Shown piece after piece: positions 41,915 to 51,243 of a stretch of DNA of 64,000 bases. The notes under the pieces are model-generated. The model searched no databases, was not told where the DNA came from, and was given only the letters and a program-made list of their open reading frames with translations. Source of the stretch: Pseudomonas sp. J452. Lineage in GTDB: Bacteria; Pseudomonadota; Gammaproteobacteria; Pseudomonadales; Pseudomonadaceae. The translations under genes and the position numbers were made by a program. Where the stretch lies: positions 992,001 through 1,056,000 of the forward strand of contig NZ_CP088294.1 of assembly GCF_024666525.1 (NCBI RefSeq). Direction: 5' to 3'. The number at the start of each line of letters is the position of its first letter. The stretch's first letter is position 1.

Positions 41915-43723
41915 TCAGAAGTTCACGCCGAAGCTGAGGGCGAGAAAGTCACGGTCGACCGCGACGTTGTAATCACCGCCGAAGTAGTCGGTGTACGACA
42001 GGCTGGCGGTATAGGTATTGCGGTACTCGGCATCCAGACCGACGCTGATGGCCTTGCTGCCTTCGTTGAACACCGGGCCGTAGCCGTCGACGTCATGCGC
42101 CCAGGACAGGTTCGGCTTGAGGTTGATACCGGCGATCACGTTGTTGTAGTCCCAGATCGCCCGGGCGCGGTAACCCCAGGAGGTGGAAGTGAAGAAGCCG
42201 TCGTCGCCATACTCCTGCGCGGACAGCAGGTTCGACGCACTGGTGCCGTAGGGCGAGCCGTAGATCCCGTCGCGGCCATAGCGCAGCTCGTCCTGGCTCT
42301 CCAGGGCGCCGATGCGGGTCACGCCGATTTCACCGGCCAGGGTCAGGCGATCGGCGCCCATGACCCGATCGAAGAAGTGGGTGAAGGTGGTTTGCGCCTG
42401 GCCCACTTCCTTGCGGTTGTAGCCCCGGTGCAGGGCCTCGGCCTGGGCCAGCGCGCCGGCGAAGCCGCCAGTGGCCAGGCCGCCGGCAACGCTGGTGGCC
42501 ATCCGGCTGGTCAGGTCGGTGGTGTTGATCTGCACCGGCATGTTGGGCCGGTAGCTGATCTCGCCCGACCAGGCGGTGCCGGTGGGCAGCGAGGTGGAGA
42601 AGCTCATGCCATACAGGCGGATGTCTTCCGGATATTCCAGGTAGTAGTTGCCCGTGCCGAGCAGGATCGGCTGGGCCAGCGCCCCGCCGGCGACGGTCAG
42701 GGCATTGGTGATGCTCGCGGCGTTGGCGTTCTGATAGCCGACATTCGGTGAGCGGCTGTGGTAGTTGATGAAGTAGGCCGCGTATTCGGTGTCGTCGCCG
42801 AGCCAGCGCAGCGCCAGGCCGAACTGCCCGGAGTCGCGGGCGTCGCGATCGCCGCCGCGCGGCACCACCAGCCCCTCCGGCTCGACGGTCACGCCCAGGT
42901 CGGCCAGCTCCGACTGGAAGCCGAGCAGGGTCTGGATGCTGCTGAGGCCGAGGCCGTTGTAGTTGGTGTCGCAGCCATCGGCGACCACGTCGGCACTGGA
43001 AAAGAAGGTGCCGCAGTTGTCGGCCACGGTCTGGTCCCACTCCAGCTGGTAGAAGGCCTCCATGCTCAACTGGTCGGTCAGGGTCTGCGACAGGTAGAGC
43101 ATGTTGACCGGGATCAGCCCTTCCTTGAGCTCCGAGCCCGGTCGGCGCAAAGCGGCGGCATCGATCGGGTTGATGGCGTTGATGCTGTTGCCGATGAAGG
43201 TGCTCTCGCCCCAGCTGACCACCTGCTTGCCCACCCGGGTCGAGCCCGGTAGATCGCCGATGGCGTAGTTGTGGTAGACGAAGGCGTCGAGAATCTCCGC
43301 ACCGGATGACTGCGCACCCTCTTTGCGGTTGTGTTCGTCGATGTCCTTGAACAGCCGCTGCTCGTCCTTCAGCTCGAAGTCGTACCAGTACTTGCCACGC
43401 ACGAACACGCCAGTGTCGCCGTACTTCAGTTCGAGGTCATGGATGCCCTTGAAGATCTTCGAGAAGGTTTCGCCCTTCTTGAAGTTCAGGCGCCCGTCGT
43501 CGCCGGTCTGGGTGAAACCACTGCCGCCGTTGGCCGTACCGATCAGCTCCGGATCGGCGCTGCGCATCGACCAGCTGGCGCCGACCGACAGGGACGAGTC
43601 GAGCTGGCCCTCGATCTCACCGATGTTGAAGCTGGCGGCCTGCGCCGGCGCGACAGCAGCGAGGGCGATAGCCAGGGGAAGGATGTGTGGCTGGAAGATT
43701 CCGGGCCTTGTTGTTTTTGTCAT
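41915..43723 (-). CDS. DUF1302 family outer membrane protein
   Basis: 602 residues. The signal peptide ends APAQA, followed by the family start SFNIGEIEGQLDSSLSVGASWSM. The conserved plug-like segment VGKQVVSWGESTFIGNSINAINPIDAAALRRPG is characteristic of DUF1302. Alternating barrel strands end in FLALSFGVNF, with a C-terminal Phe for BAM insertion. It is a likely outer-membrane channel for a hydrophobic compound, working with the DUF1329 protein 26 bp downstream. An upstream MFS gene on the same strand may belong to the same regulon but has its own terminator. Confidence 0.92.
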   Translation of the reverse strand: MTKTTRPGIFQPHILPLAIALAAVAPAQAASFNIGEIEGQLDSSLSVGASWSMRSADPELIGTANGGSGFTQTGDDGRLNFKKGETFSKIFKGIHDLELKYGDTGVFVRGKYWYDFELKDEQRLFKDIDEHNRKEGAQSSGAEILDAFVYHNYAIGDLPGSTRVGKQVVSWGESTFIGNSINAINPIDAAALRRPGSELKEGLIPVNMLYLSQTLTDQLSMEAFYQLEWDQTVADNCGTFFSSADVVADGCDTNYNGLGLSSIQTLLGFQSELADLGVTVEPEGLVVPRGGDRDARDSGQFGLALRWLGDDTEYAAYFINYHSRSPNVGYQNANAASITNALTVAGGALAQPILLGTGNYYLEYPEDIRLYGMSFSTSLPTGTAWSGEISYRPNMPVQINTTDLTSRMATSVAGGLATGGFAGALAQAEALHRGYNRKEVGQAQTTFTHFFDRVMGADRLTLAGEIGVTRIGALESQDELRYGRDGIYGSPYGTSASNLLSAQEYGDDGFFTSTSWGYRARAIWDYNNVIAGINLKPNLSWAHDVDGYGPVFNEGSKAISVGLDAEYRNTYTASLSYTDYFGGDYNVAVDRDFLALSFGVNF

Positions 43724-43916
43724 GCGGCTCTCCGATGTGAGTGAAACTGTCCAGCACCCTAAACAGGGGATGACACTCGGATAAGCGCCCGAAGGTTGGA
43801 TTCGTACCGTCGCCCGAAAGGATGATTAGCCCTCTAGCCAGGGCGTTGCGCGCCATCAACACGGCGCTGAATGCAGCACTATCAGCCGGCCGCCCCAGGC
43901 CCGTTCAGCGGGTATG

Positions 43917-43942
43917 AAAAAGCCCCGCACAAGGCGGGGCTT
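43917..43942 (-). terminator. Terminator of MFS gene
   Basis: AGCCCCGC and GCGGGGCT form an 8-bp stem with a short loop. On the minus strand it is followed by TTTTT. It lies 25 bp past the MFS stop. Confidence 0.88.
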
Positions 43943-43966
43943 CGGTAACGGGCAACAGGTGGGCGA

Positions 43967-45337
43967 TCAGGCGATCTTCGGCTGTGCCAGGTTGTTGTCG
44001 GCGGCTGCCGCAGGCGCCCATTGCTGCAGACGCAGCAGGCTTTCGCGATAGGGCTTGAGGCTCATCCGCAGCAGCAGCACCGAGGCCAGGACCGCCAGTG
44101 TGGTGACGATCAGCAGCGAATAGCGCAGCGCCTTGTCGTCGGCAAAGACGAAGTCGGTGACCAGCGCCACCGCCGTCGGCCCGATCCCCAGGCCGATCAG
44201 GGTGACGACGAACAGGTACACGGCCGAGGCCTGGCCGCGCATCGAGTTGGGCATGATTTCCTGGATCGCCGCCGGTGCCACGCCGAACGGCATGCTCAGG
44301 AAGAATACGGTCGGCGCCAGCAGCAGCGCCGCCCAGAAGGCGCTGCCCATCAGCGGGAACAGCACCACCAGCGGCAGCGCGCCGAGGGCGGCGATCAGGC
44401 CGACGCGCATATTGGCATCGCTGTGCCCGCGCTTGACCAACCGGTCGGCCAGGCGTCCGCCACAGACGATGCCCAGGCAACCGAACACGGCGACGATGCT
44501 GCCGTAGACGATGCCCACCTGGCCGGCATCCCAGCCGTAGGTGCGGATGAAGAAGCTGGGGATCCAGGCCGCACTGCCGTAACCGGCGAAGGCCAGGCCG
44601 GCGAAGCCGAAGTTGTGGCACAGCACGGTGCGCCGGTTGCTGCGGATATAGCGCCCGACCTCGGCCAGCGGTACCGCCACCCCGGCGCCCACGCCACGCC
44701 GCACAGGCTCGCGCACGGCGAGCATGAGCAGGGTGAACAGCACACCGGCGGCGCCGAGAATGAGGAAGATCAGCTGCCACGGACGCACCTCGCCGAGCAC
44801 CGGCAGCACCAGGTCACCCTGGGCCGAGGCGAACTGGATCACCAGGCCGCCGAGCAGAAAAGCGATGCCGGAACCGAGGTAGACGCCCATCGAGTAGACG
44901 CTGATGGCGGTGGCGCGGCGCTCTGGCGGGAAGCTATCGGCAATCAGCGAATAGGCCGCCGGCGACAGCGCCGCTTCGCCCACACCAACGCCGATACGGC
45001 AGATGAGGAACTGCCAGTACAGCTTGGCCATGCCGCAGGCGGCCGTGGCCGCGCTCCAGAACAGCACGCCGATGGCGATCAGGCCACGGCGGCTGCGGGT
45101 ATCGGCCAGGCGCCCGAGGGGGATGCCGCAGATGGTGTAGAACAGCGCGAAAGACAGGCCCATCAGCAGGCTCATCTGCGTGTCGCTGATCACCAGGTCA
45201 CGGCGGATCGGCTCCACCAGCAGGTTGAGAATCTGCCGGTCGATAAAGGACAGCACATAGGCCACCATCAGGATGACCACGGTGGTCCAGGCGGACAGAC
45301 TGGAGGGGTAGCCATTATTGTTGTTGGGCATTGGCAT
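43967..45337 (-). CDS. MFS transporter (Spinster-like)
   Basis: A 456-residue, twelve-helix major facilitator. The first helix is TTVVILMVAYVLSFIDRQIL, with the Asp-Arg typical of this clade. The loop 2-3 signature is GIPLGRLADTRSRRG, repeated in the second half as GGRLADRLVKRG. GVGEAALSPAAYSLIADSFP lies in helix 4-5. The group transports lipids or organic acids. The start ATG at 45337 has GAGGAAGC upstream; the frame continues to 45358 without a better start. It is divergent from the tandem GntR regulator. Confidence 0.92.
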   Translation of the reverse strand: MPMPNNNNGYPSSLSAWTTVVILMVAYVLSFIDRQILNLLVEPIRRDLVISDTQMSLLMGLSFALFYTICGIPLGRLADTRSRRGLIAIGVLFWSAATAACGMAKLYWQFLICRIGVGVGEAALSPAAYSLIADSFPPERRATAISVYSMGVYLGSGIAFLLGGLVIQFASAQGDLVLPVLGEVRPWQLIFLILGAAGVLFTLLMLAVREPVRRGVGAGVAVPLAEVGRYIRSNRRTVLCHNFGFAGLAFAGYGSAAWIPSFFIRTYGWDAGQVGIVYGSIVAVFGCLGIVCGGRLADRLVKRGHSDANMRVGLIAALGALPLVVLFPLMGSAFWAALLLAPTVFFLSMPFGVAPAAIQEIMPNSMRGQASAVYLFVVTLIGLGIGPTAVALVTDFVFADDKALRYSLLIVTTLAVLASVLLLRMSLKPYRESLLRLQQWAPAAAADNNLAQPKIA

Positions 45338-45561
45338 GCTTCCTCGACGCCACAGCACGGCGCGGATCGGGTGAGTGTCACCCAGCTTAGGTCGAGATAA
45401 AGCCGACTGAGTATCGCCCTAAGGTGTTATCAGCAAGTTGAATTGGCATGCTGCCCTCACGCGAATGGCTGAGCCTGGCACATCGCCAGTAACGGCAAAG
45501 CGCTTACAAAATCGAATAAAAAACACTACTGTGGCGCCTTTCTCCTGGATCAGGCACAAAC

Positions 45562-47082
45562 ATGTTGACTCCAGTTGCTACCGATTCGAGCCCAGCACCC
45601 AGCCGCGTGCATGACCTGCGCCGGGCCGCGCTGAAGCACAGTGGGCGCCAGGCCAAGCTCGCCGAGCTGGTGGCCGAGGCGATGCAGAAGGATATTGCCG
45701 CCCTCGGCTGGCCGGTCGGCAGCCTGCTGGGCTCCGAAGCCCAGCTGATGGAGCGCTACCGGATCAGCCGCGCCACCCTGCGCGAGGCGATCCGCCAGCT
45801 GGAGCGCAACGGCGTGGCCAGCATGCGCCGCGGCGCTGGTGGCGGCCTGATCGTCCGCCAGCCCGCCAAGGACTCCGCCGCCCTGGCCCTGGCGACGTAT
45901 CTGGAACTGACCGACGTCAGCTTTGCCGAGCTGTTCGAAGCCCGTGAGCTGATCGAATGCCTGATCGTCAGCCAGGCCGCCGAACAGCTCAGCGATAGCG
46001 ACATCGGGCGCGCGCGACAACTGATCGACCTGCTGCGCCATACGCCGCCCTGCAGCTTCAACGAAGAACTGCAGCTGCACGGCCAGGTGCGTGAACTCAT
46101 CTGCCAGGTGGCCGCCAACCCGGCCATCAGCCTGATCTACGTGGCGCTGTGCTACGTCACCATCAATGGCCGCACGCCGCAACGCGCGCACGTGCGAGCC
46201 AGGCTGGAGCAGGCCTTCAGCACGGGCCGCCAGCTCAAGCTGGAGTTGCTCGAATGCATCGTGGCCGGCGATGCCCAGCGTGCCCAGGACAACGTGCGCG
46301 ACTCGCTGCGCCAGCTCCGCGAGCTGATCGTCGAGCTCAGCGGCAGCCTGCAGAAGGGGCCGACCTCCGACATGAGCAGCCTGCAGCTGGCGCCTGATTT
46401 CGCCATCCGCAAGGTCTACGAGAAAACCGCCCACCGCCTGGCGGTGGTGATCGCCCGCAGCATCGCCAATTCCGGCTTGCGCGCCGGTGCCCGCCTGGGC
46501 GCCGAGCCAGACCTGCAGGCCCTCCATCAGGTCAGCCGGGCCGTGCTGCGCGAGGCGGTGCGCACCCTGGAGCTGCACGCCATCGTGCGCAGCCGGCGTG
46601 GCCAGGGCGGTGGGCTGATCGTGGAAACACCCGACCCGAGCTACACCATCAAGCTGTTGCTCAATTACCTGCGCCACAACCAACTGCCGCGGCACTACTT
46701 CTACTCGGTGTGGAAGACCCTGCAGCTGACGGCCGCCGGCCTGACCGCGCAACGCCTGGACAGCCAGGGCCGCGCGCGCCTGCAACAACTGCAGGCGGCT
46801 ACTGCGGCCGCGCGCCTGAGCAACTCCCGCGAGCTCGACCTGTGCATTGCCGAGCTGAGTGGCAACCGCGCCCTCGCGCTGTTTTCCCATGTGTTCGGCG
46901 CCATGACCGAGCACGACCCACTGCCCGAAGCCCTGGCGGACAAGCTGCGCGACAGCCAGACGCAACGCATCCAAGCCCTGCTGGCACGCGACCCGAGCCT
47001 GGCGCGGCGCAGCATGCTGCGCTACTTCCAGCTGCTGGAAGGGGCGTTTGACGCAACCGCGCCAGGCGGCTCAGCGGGCTGA
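45562..47082 (+). CDS. Tandem-duplicated GntR/FadR-type regulator
   Basis: 506 residues made of two complete FadR-type units in one chain. Unit 1 has a GntR winged helix at about 35-100 (LMERYRISRATLREAIRQLE; RRGAGGGLIV) and an FCD helical domain at about 110-270. Unit 2 repeats a winged helix at about 285-350 (LHQVSRAVLREAVRTLELH; RRGQGGGLIV) and an FCD domain at about 360-495. Ordinary FadR-type proteins are about 240 residues and dimerise, so this may act as a built-in pseudo-dimer. It is divergent from the MFS gene, which is a likely target together with the DUF1302/DUF1329 genes. Confidence 0.9.
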   Translation: MLTPVATDSSPAPSRVHDLRRAALKHSGRQAKLAELVAEAMQKDIAALGWPVGSLLGSEAQLMERYRISRATLREAIRQLERNGVASMRRGAGGGLIVRQPAKDSAALALATYLELTDVSFAELFEARELIECLIVSQAAEQLSDSDIGRARQLIDLLRHTPPCSFNEELQLHGQVRELICQVAANPAISLIYVALCYVTINGRTPQRAHVRARLEQAFSTGRQLKLELLECIVAGDAQRAQDNVRDSLRQLRELIVELSGSLQKGPTSDMSSLQLAPDFAIRKVYEKTAHRLAVVIARSIANSGLRAGARLGAEPDLQALHQVSRAVLREAVRTLELHAIVRSRRGQGGGLIVETPDPSYTIKLLLNYLRHNQLPRHYFYSVWKTLQLTAAGLTAQRLDSQGRARLQQLQAATAAARLSNSRELDLCIAELSGNRALALFSHVFGAMTEHDPLPEALADKLRDSQTQRIQALLARDPSLARRSMLRYFQLLEGAFDATAPGGSAG

Positions 47083-47149
47083 GAAACGCCGCTCTCGGGC
47101 GGCGGCGTGGGTTACAGCCGCCCGCTGCAGACTGGCGGGTAGCAGACTT

Positions 47150-47160
47150 GCAACAGGTTC
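47150..47160 (-). repeat. Possible remnant end of the MITE-like element
   Basis: On the minus strand GAACCTGTTGC begins at the base after the gcdG stop codon. It matches the first nine bases of the terminal repeats of the elements at 12734 and 20704. The rest of the element is absent, so chance cannot be excluded. Confidence 0.35.
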
Positions 47161-48384
47161 TCAGACCACCCCGGCCGCGCGCAGCGCGGCGATCTGCCCT
47201 TTATGCAGCCCCAGCAGGCGCTGCAGGATGGCGTCGCTGTGCTCACCGAGCAGCGGCGGCGCCAGGCGGTAGTCCACCGGGGTCTGCGACAGGCGCAGCG
47301 GGCTGGCTACCTGCGGGGTGACGCTGCCCAGGCTGTTGGGCAGCTCCACGCGCAGGCCGCGGGCCTGCACCTGGGGGTCGGCGAACACCTGGGCCAGGTC
47401 GTTGATCGGCCCGCAGGGCACGCCGGCTTCTTCCAGCAGCTCCACCCACTCGGCGGTGGTGCGGAACACGGTGGCCTGGCGCAGCAGGGGGATCAGCTCG
47501 GCGCGGTTGGCCACCCGCGCCTTGTTGGTAGAAAAGCGCGAGTCGCCGGCCAAAGCCGGAAGGCCGGCGACCTCGCAAAACTTGCGGAACTGCCCGTCGT
47601 TGCCCACGGCGAGGATGAAATCGCCGTCGGCAGTGGGGAAGTCCTGGTAGGGCACGATGTTCGGGTGGGCATTGCCCAGGCGCTTGGGCGACTGGCCGGT
47701 GGCCAGGTAGTTCATCGCCTGGTTGGCCAGGCAGGCCACCTGCACGTCCAGCAAAGCAACGTCTATGTACTGGCCCAGGCCGGTCTGCTCGCGGGCATTC
47801 AGCGCGGCCAGCACGCCGACCGTAGCGTACAGCCCGGTGAGAATATCGGTGAGGGCGACGCCGACCTTCATGGGGCCGGCGCCATCCTCGCCATCGGGCT
47901 TGCCGGTCAGGCTCATCAGCCCGCCGAGCCCCTGGATCATGAAGTCATAACCTGCCCGCTTGGCGTAGGGCCCGTTTTGCCCGAAACCGGTGATGGAGCA
48001 GTAGATCAATCGCGGGTTGACCGCTTTCAGCGACGCGTAGTCGAGGCCATAGGCCGCCAGGCCACCGACCTTGAAGTTTTCCAGCACCACGTCGCACTGC
48101 GCCGCCAGTTCGCGTACCAGGCGCTGGCCCTCGGGCTGGGTGAAATCGAGGGTCAGCGACTGCTTGTTGCGGTTGGCGCACTGGAAGTAGGCCGCCTCGC
48201 GGCTGTCATTGCCGTCGGCGTCCTTGATGTAAGGCGGGCCCCAGTGCCGGGTGTCGTCGCCCGTACCGGGGCGCTCGACCTTGATCACCTCGGCGCCGAG
48301 GTCGGCCAGCGTCTGCCCGGCCCAAGGCCCGGCAAGCACGCGGGAGAGATCGAGAACACGGATATGGGATAGGGCGCCGGACAT
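47161..48384 (-). CDS. gcdG: CaiB/BaiF CoA-transferase, probable glutarate CoA-transferase
   Basis: A 407-residue class III CoA-transferase. The start LSHIRVLDLSRVLAGPWAGQ, ANRNKQSLTLDFTQPEG and the active-site Asp in RAGYDFMIQGLGGLMSLTG are conserved. The placement beside gcdH and gcdR points to the succinyl-CoA:glutarate CoA-transferase of the lysine/glutarate pathway, which is inference from context. The ATG at 48384 has GAGG five bases upstream. The open frame extends to 48507, but only because it reads through a CCCTCTCCC repeat. Confidence 0.85.
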   Translation of the reverse strand: MSGALSHIRVLDLSRVLAGPWAGQTLADLGAEVIKVERPGTGDDTRHWGPPYIKDADGNDSREAAYFQCANRNKQSLTLDFTQPEGQRLVRELAAQCDVVLENFKVGGLAAYGLDYASLKAVNPRLIYCSITGFGQNGPYAKRAGYDFMIQGLGGLMSLTGKPDGEDGAGPMKVGVALTDILTGLYATVGVLAALNAREQTGLGQYIDVALLDVQVACLANQAMNYLATGQSPKRLGNAHPNIVPYQDFPTADGDFILAVGNDGQFRKFCEVAGLPALAGDSRFSTNKARVANRAELIPLLRQATVFRTTAEWVELLEEAGVPCGPINDLAQVFADPQVQARGLRVELPNSLGSVTPQVASPLRLSQTPVDYRLAPPLLGEHSDAILQRLLGLHKGQIAALRAAGVV

Positions 48385-48402
48385 AAGAACCTCACGAACA
48401 AG

Positions 48403-48501
48403 TCCCCTCTCCCGCTTGCGGGAGAGGGTTAGGGAGAGGGGGAGTGTCGCGTCGAACCACAGCCCTCTCCCCCGGCCCCTCTCCCATAAATGGGAGAGGG
48501 G
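48403..48501. repeat. Paired CCCTCTCCC/GGGAGAGGG repeats, copies 4 and 5
   Basis: Two head-to-head copies. 48403-48440 reads CCCCTCTCCCGC-tt-GCGGGAGAGGG with the tail TTAGGGAGAGGG. 48462-48501 is its inverted relative (CCCTCTCCCCC tail, then CCCCTCTCCCAT-aa-ATGGGAGAGGGG). They fill the gap between gcdH and gcdG. Confidence 0.85.
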
Positions 48502-48526
48502 AGCCAAAGCGATTCGCGTCAGGCTC

Positions 48527-49708
48527 TTAGAAAAACGCCTGCAGACCGGTCTGAGCGCGGCCCAAAATCAGCGCATGCACGTCGTGGGTGCCTTCGTAGG
48601 TGTTGACCACTTCCAGGTTGACCAGGTGGCGAGCCACGCCGTACTCGTCGCTGATGCCGTTGCCGCCGAGCATGTCGCGGGCCATGCGGGCGATGTCCAG
48701 GGACTTGCCGCAGCTGTTGCGCTTCATGATCGAGGTGATTTCCACCGCGGCGGTGCCTTCATCCTTCATCCGGCCCAGGCGCAGGCAGCCTTGCAGGGCC
48801 AGGGTGATTTCGGTCTGCATGTCGGCCAGCTTCTTCTGGATCAGCTGGTTCTGCGCCAGCGGGCGGCCGAACTGCTTGCGGTCCAGGCAGTACTGGCGGG
48901 CGGTGTGCCAGCAGTCCTCGGCAGCGCCCAGGGCGCCCCAGCTGATGCCGTAACGGGCGGAGTTGAGGCAGGTGAACGGGCCCTTCAGGCCGCGCACATC
49001 GGGGAAGGCGTTCTCTTCCGGGCAAAACACGTTGTCCATGACGATTTCGCCGGTGATCGAGGCGCGCAGGCCGACCTTGCCGTGGATCGCCGGGGCGCTG
49101 AGGCCCTGCCAGCCTTTTTCCAGGACGAAGCCGCGGATCTCGCCGGCGTCATCCTTGGCCCAGACCACGAACACGTCGGCGATCGGGCTGTTGGTGATCC
49201 ACATCTTGGCGCCGGTCAGGCGGTAGCCGCCGTCGACCTTCTTCGCCCGAGTGATCATCGAGCCCGGATCGGAGCCGTGGTCCGGCTCGGTCAGGCCGAA
49301 GCAGCCGATGTATTCGCCGCTGGCCAGCTTGGGCAGGTACTTCTGCTTGGTCGCTTCGTTGCCGAACTCGTTGATCGGCACCATCACCAGCGACGACTGC
49401 ACACTCATCATCGAGCGGTAGCCGGAGTCGATACGCTCCACTTCACGGGCGATCAGGCCGTAGCACACGTAGTTGAGGCCGCTGCCGCCGTAGGCTTCCG
49501 GAATGGTGGCGCCGAGCAGGCCGGTTTCACCCATCTCGCGGAAGATCTTCGGATCGGTCTGCTCGTTGCGGAAGGCCAGCTGCACGCGCGGCTTCAACTT
49601 GTCGGCGGCGAACTGCTGGGCGCTGTCACGCACCATGCGCTCTTCTTCGCTCAGTTGCTGGTCGAGCAGCAGCGGGTCGATCCAGTTGAAGCTTGCCTTG
49701 CTGGCCAT
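48527..49708 (-). CDS. gcdH: Glutaryl-CoA dehydrogenase
   Basis: A 393-residue FAD enzyme converting glutaryl-CoA to crotonyl-CoA and CO2. It has the GcdH-type start ([20 protein letters not shown]). [16 protein letters not shown] and [17 protein letters not shown] are flavin motifs. The catalytic Glu lies in [21 protein letters not shown]. Arg in the substrate pocket is plausible in [16 protein letters not shown] sequence. It precedes gcdG on the same strand and is divergent from gcdR. Confidence 0.95.
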   Translation of the reverse strand: MASKASFNWIDPLLLDQQLSEEERMVRDSAQQFAADKLKPRVQLAFRNEQTDPKIFREMGETGLLGATIPEAYGGSGLNYVCYGLIAREVERIDSGYRSMMSVQSSLVMVPINEFGNEATKQKYLPKLASGEYIGCFGLTEPDHGSDPGSMITRAKKVDGGYRLTGAKMWITNSPIADVFVVWAKDDAGEIRGFVLEKGWQGLSAPAIHGKVGLRASITGEIVMDNVFCPEENAFPDVRGLKGPFTCLNSARYGISWGALGAAEDCWHTARQYCLDRKQFGRPLAQNQLIQKKLADMQTEITLALQGCLRLGRMKDEGTAAVEITSIMKRNSCGKSLDIARMARDMLGGNGISDEYGVARHLVNLEVVNTYEGTHDVHALILGRAQTGLQAFF

Positions 49709-49815
49709 GGGGCGAATCCTCGAAACGTTGGCAGTAGAGGGCCGCCACCTGCACAGGCGCGGCCAGTCGATGGAGCAAGACTAGGCCGGTAAGCGGCACG
49801 GGGCAAACGAGGATT

Positions 49816-49833
49816 TTGCACGCTGTTGTGCAA
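49816..49833. promoter_or_regulatory. Probable GcdR operator
   Basis: TTGCAC-N6-GTGCAA is a perfect dyad with 6-bp arms in the 189-bp gap between divergent gcdH and gcdR. It contains the T-N11-A spacing typical of LysR-type sites. Confidence 0.65.
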
Positions 49834-49897
49834 TAAGCTCACTCCGAGATAGCCTGAGAAGGCAATTCAAGCTCATGACTGTGAGGCTATCGCATAG

Positions 49898-50806
49898 ATG
49901 CGCCGCAAAATCCCCAGCACCGTCGCCCTGGTGGCCTTCGAGTCGGCCGCCCGCCACCAGAGTTTCACCAAAGCCGCCGACGAACTGGCGCTGACCCAGG
50001 GCGCCGTGTGCCGGCAGATCGCCGGGCTTGAGGAGTTTCTCGGCATCGAACTGTTCCGCCGTTCGCGCCGCGGCGTGCAGCTGACCGAAGCCGGCCTGGC
50101 CTACAGCCGCAAGGTCGCCGCGCAGCTGGATGCGGTGGAGCGCGACACCCTCGCCGCCATGGGTCAGCAGGGTGCCATGAGCATCGAGCTGGCGGTGGTG
50201 CCGACCTTCGCTACCCAGTGGCTGGTGCCACGCCTGAAGGACTTCCAGCGCCTGCACCCGGAAGTCACCGTGCACCTGACCAACCGCACCCGGCCCTTCC
50301 TGTTCGCCGACACCGCCTTCGACGCCGCCATCTATTTCGGCGATGCCGACTGGTCCGGCACCGAGGCGCACTACCTGATGCCCGAGTACCCGCTGCCGGT
50401 GTGCAGCCCTGAGTTGCTGGCCGGGCGTGCGCAATTCAGCGCCGCGGAACTGGCAGCGCTGCCGCTGCTGCAGCAGACCACCCGTCCCTATGCCTGGCGC
50501 CAGTGGTTCAACGCCCAGGGCCTGAACGTGCCGCGCGACCTCAGCGGGCCGCGCTACGAGTTGTTCTCCATGCTGGCCCAGGCGGCGATCCACGGCATGG
50601 GCGTGGCGCTGATCCCGCCGTTTCTGATCCAGCGCGAGCTGGCCGAGGGCCGTCTGGTCGCCGCCCACCCCCTGGCTTTTCACAGTGATGAGCGCGCCTA
50701 TTACCTGATTATTCCCGAGCGCAAGCTGGAATCGGCCGCTCTGCGCGCCTTTCGCGACTGGTTGTTGCAGGTGGCCGCTGACTACCAGCAGGAAAATCGC
50801 CTGTAG
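49898..50806 (+). CDS. gcdR: LysR family regulator GcdR
   Basis: A 302-residue LysR regulator of the GcvA-like subgroup. The N-terminal HTH is RKIPSTVALVAFESAARHQS, followed by TKAADELALTQGAVCRQIAGLE. A periplasmic-binding-type effector domain spans about 92-295 (SIELAVVPTFATQWLVPRLKDF; MGVALIPPFLIQRELAEGRL). It is divergent from gcdH, the classical arrangement in Pseudomonas, and likely senses glutarate. The ATG at 49898 has GAGG about 12 bases upstream. Confidence 0.88.
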   Translation: MRRKIPSTVALVAFESAARHQSFTKAADELALTQGAVCRQIAGLEEFLGIELFRRSRRGVQLTEAGLAYSRKVAAQLDAVERDTLAAMGQQGAMSIELAVVPTFATQWLVPRLKDFQRLHPEVTVHLTNRTRPFLFADTAFDAAIYFGDADWSGTEAHYLMPEYPLPVCSPELLAGRAQFSAAELAALPLLQQTTRPYAWRQWFNAQGLNVPRDLSGPRYELFSMLAQAAIHGMGVALIPPFLIQRELAEGRLVAAHPLAFHSDERAYYLIIPERKLESAALRAFRDWLLQVAADYQQENRL

Positions 50807-51243
50807 CCCTTGCCGTGCGCGGCCTGCGCCCATGTAGCACGGCGCCATGAACACTACATCGGCGCAACCCGGTAAAACCGCTGAAAGCCCCGCCACAGCT
50901 GGCGCGAACAGGATTTCGCACAATCCGTTCGATACATTTCACACCGCATTGGAATCGACGAACGGTTATTCAGCTGGCGAATGCCAAAACACCCCTGCAG
51001 GTGCCGCCAGCTGGGGGCTAGGCCAGCAACAGCGCGGCCTGCAGCTGGTATAAAAGACAACGACAGTACCTATAACTTGTAGTAATCGAATTTCAAAACT
51101 CCATAAATTCTTGAAGGCCTCGCCGTTCACCTGCAAAATGCCGCGCCCCGCCATTATCCGTGCGGGTTTGTGCTGATCCGCCCTCACCCGCGTGCCACCC
51201 GCAGTGCGCTGGTTCATCAAAACGATCACGCAGGAGAATTGAA
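50807..51243. promoter_or_regulatory. Upstream region of pnt operon
   Basis: 437 bp without a gene. The part at about 51045-51110 is AT-rich (GGTATAAAAGAC, ACTTGTAGTAATCGAATTTC) and is the likely promoter region. AGGAGAATT precedes the pntAA GTG. No regulator site was recognised. Confidence 0.4.

Noticed and set aside
48385..48507. N-terminal extension of the CoA-transferase frame to 48507
   Set aside because: The extra residues are encoded by the CCCTCTCCC repeats; the start at 48384 has a ribosome site and begins at the family N-terminus.
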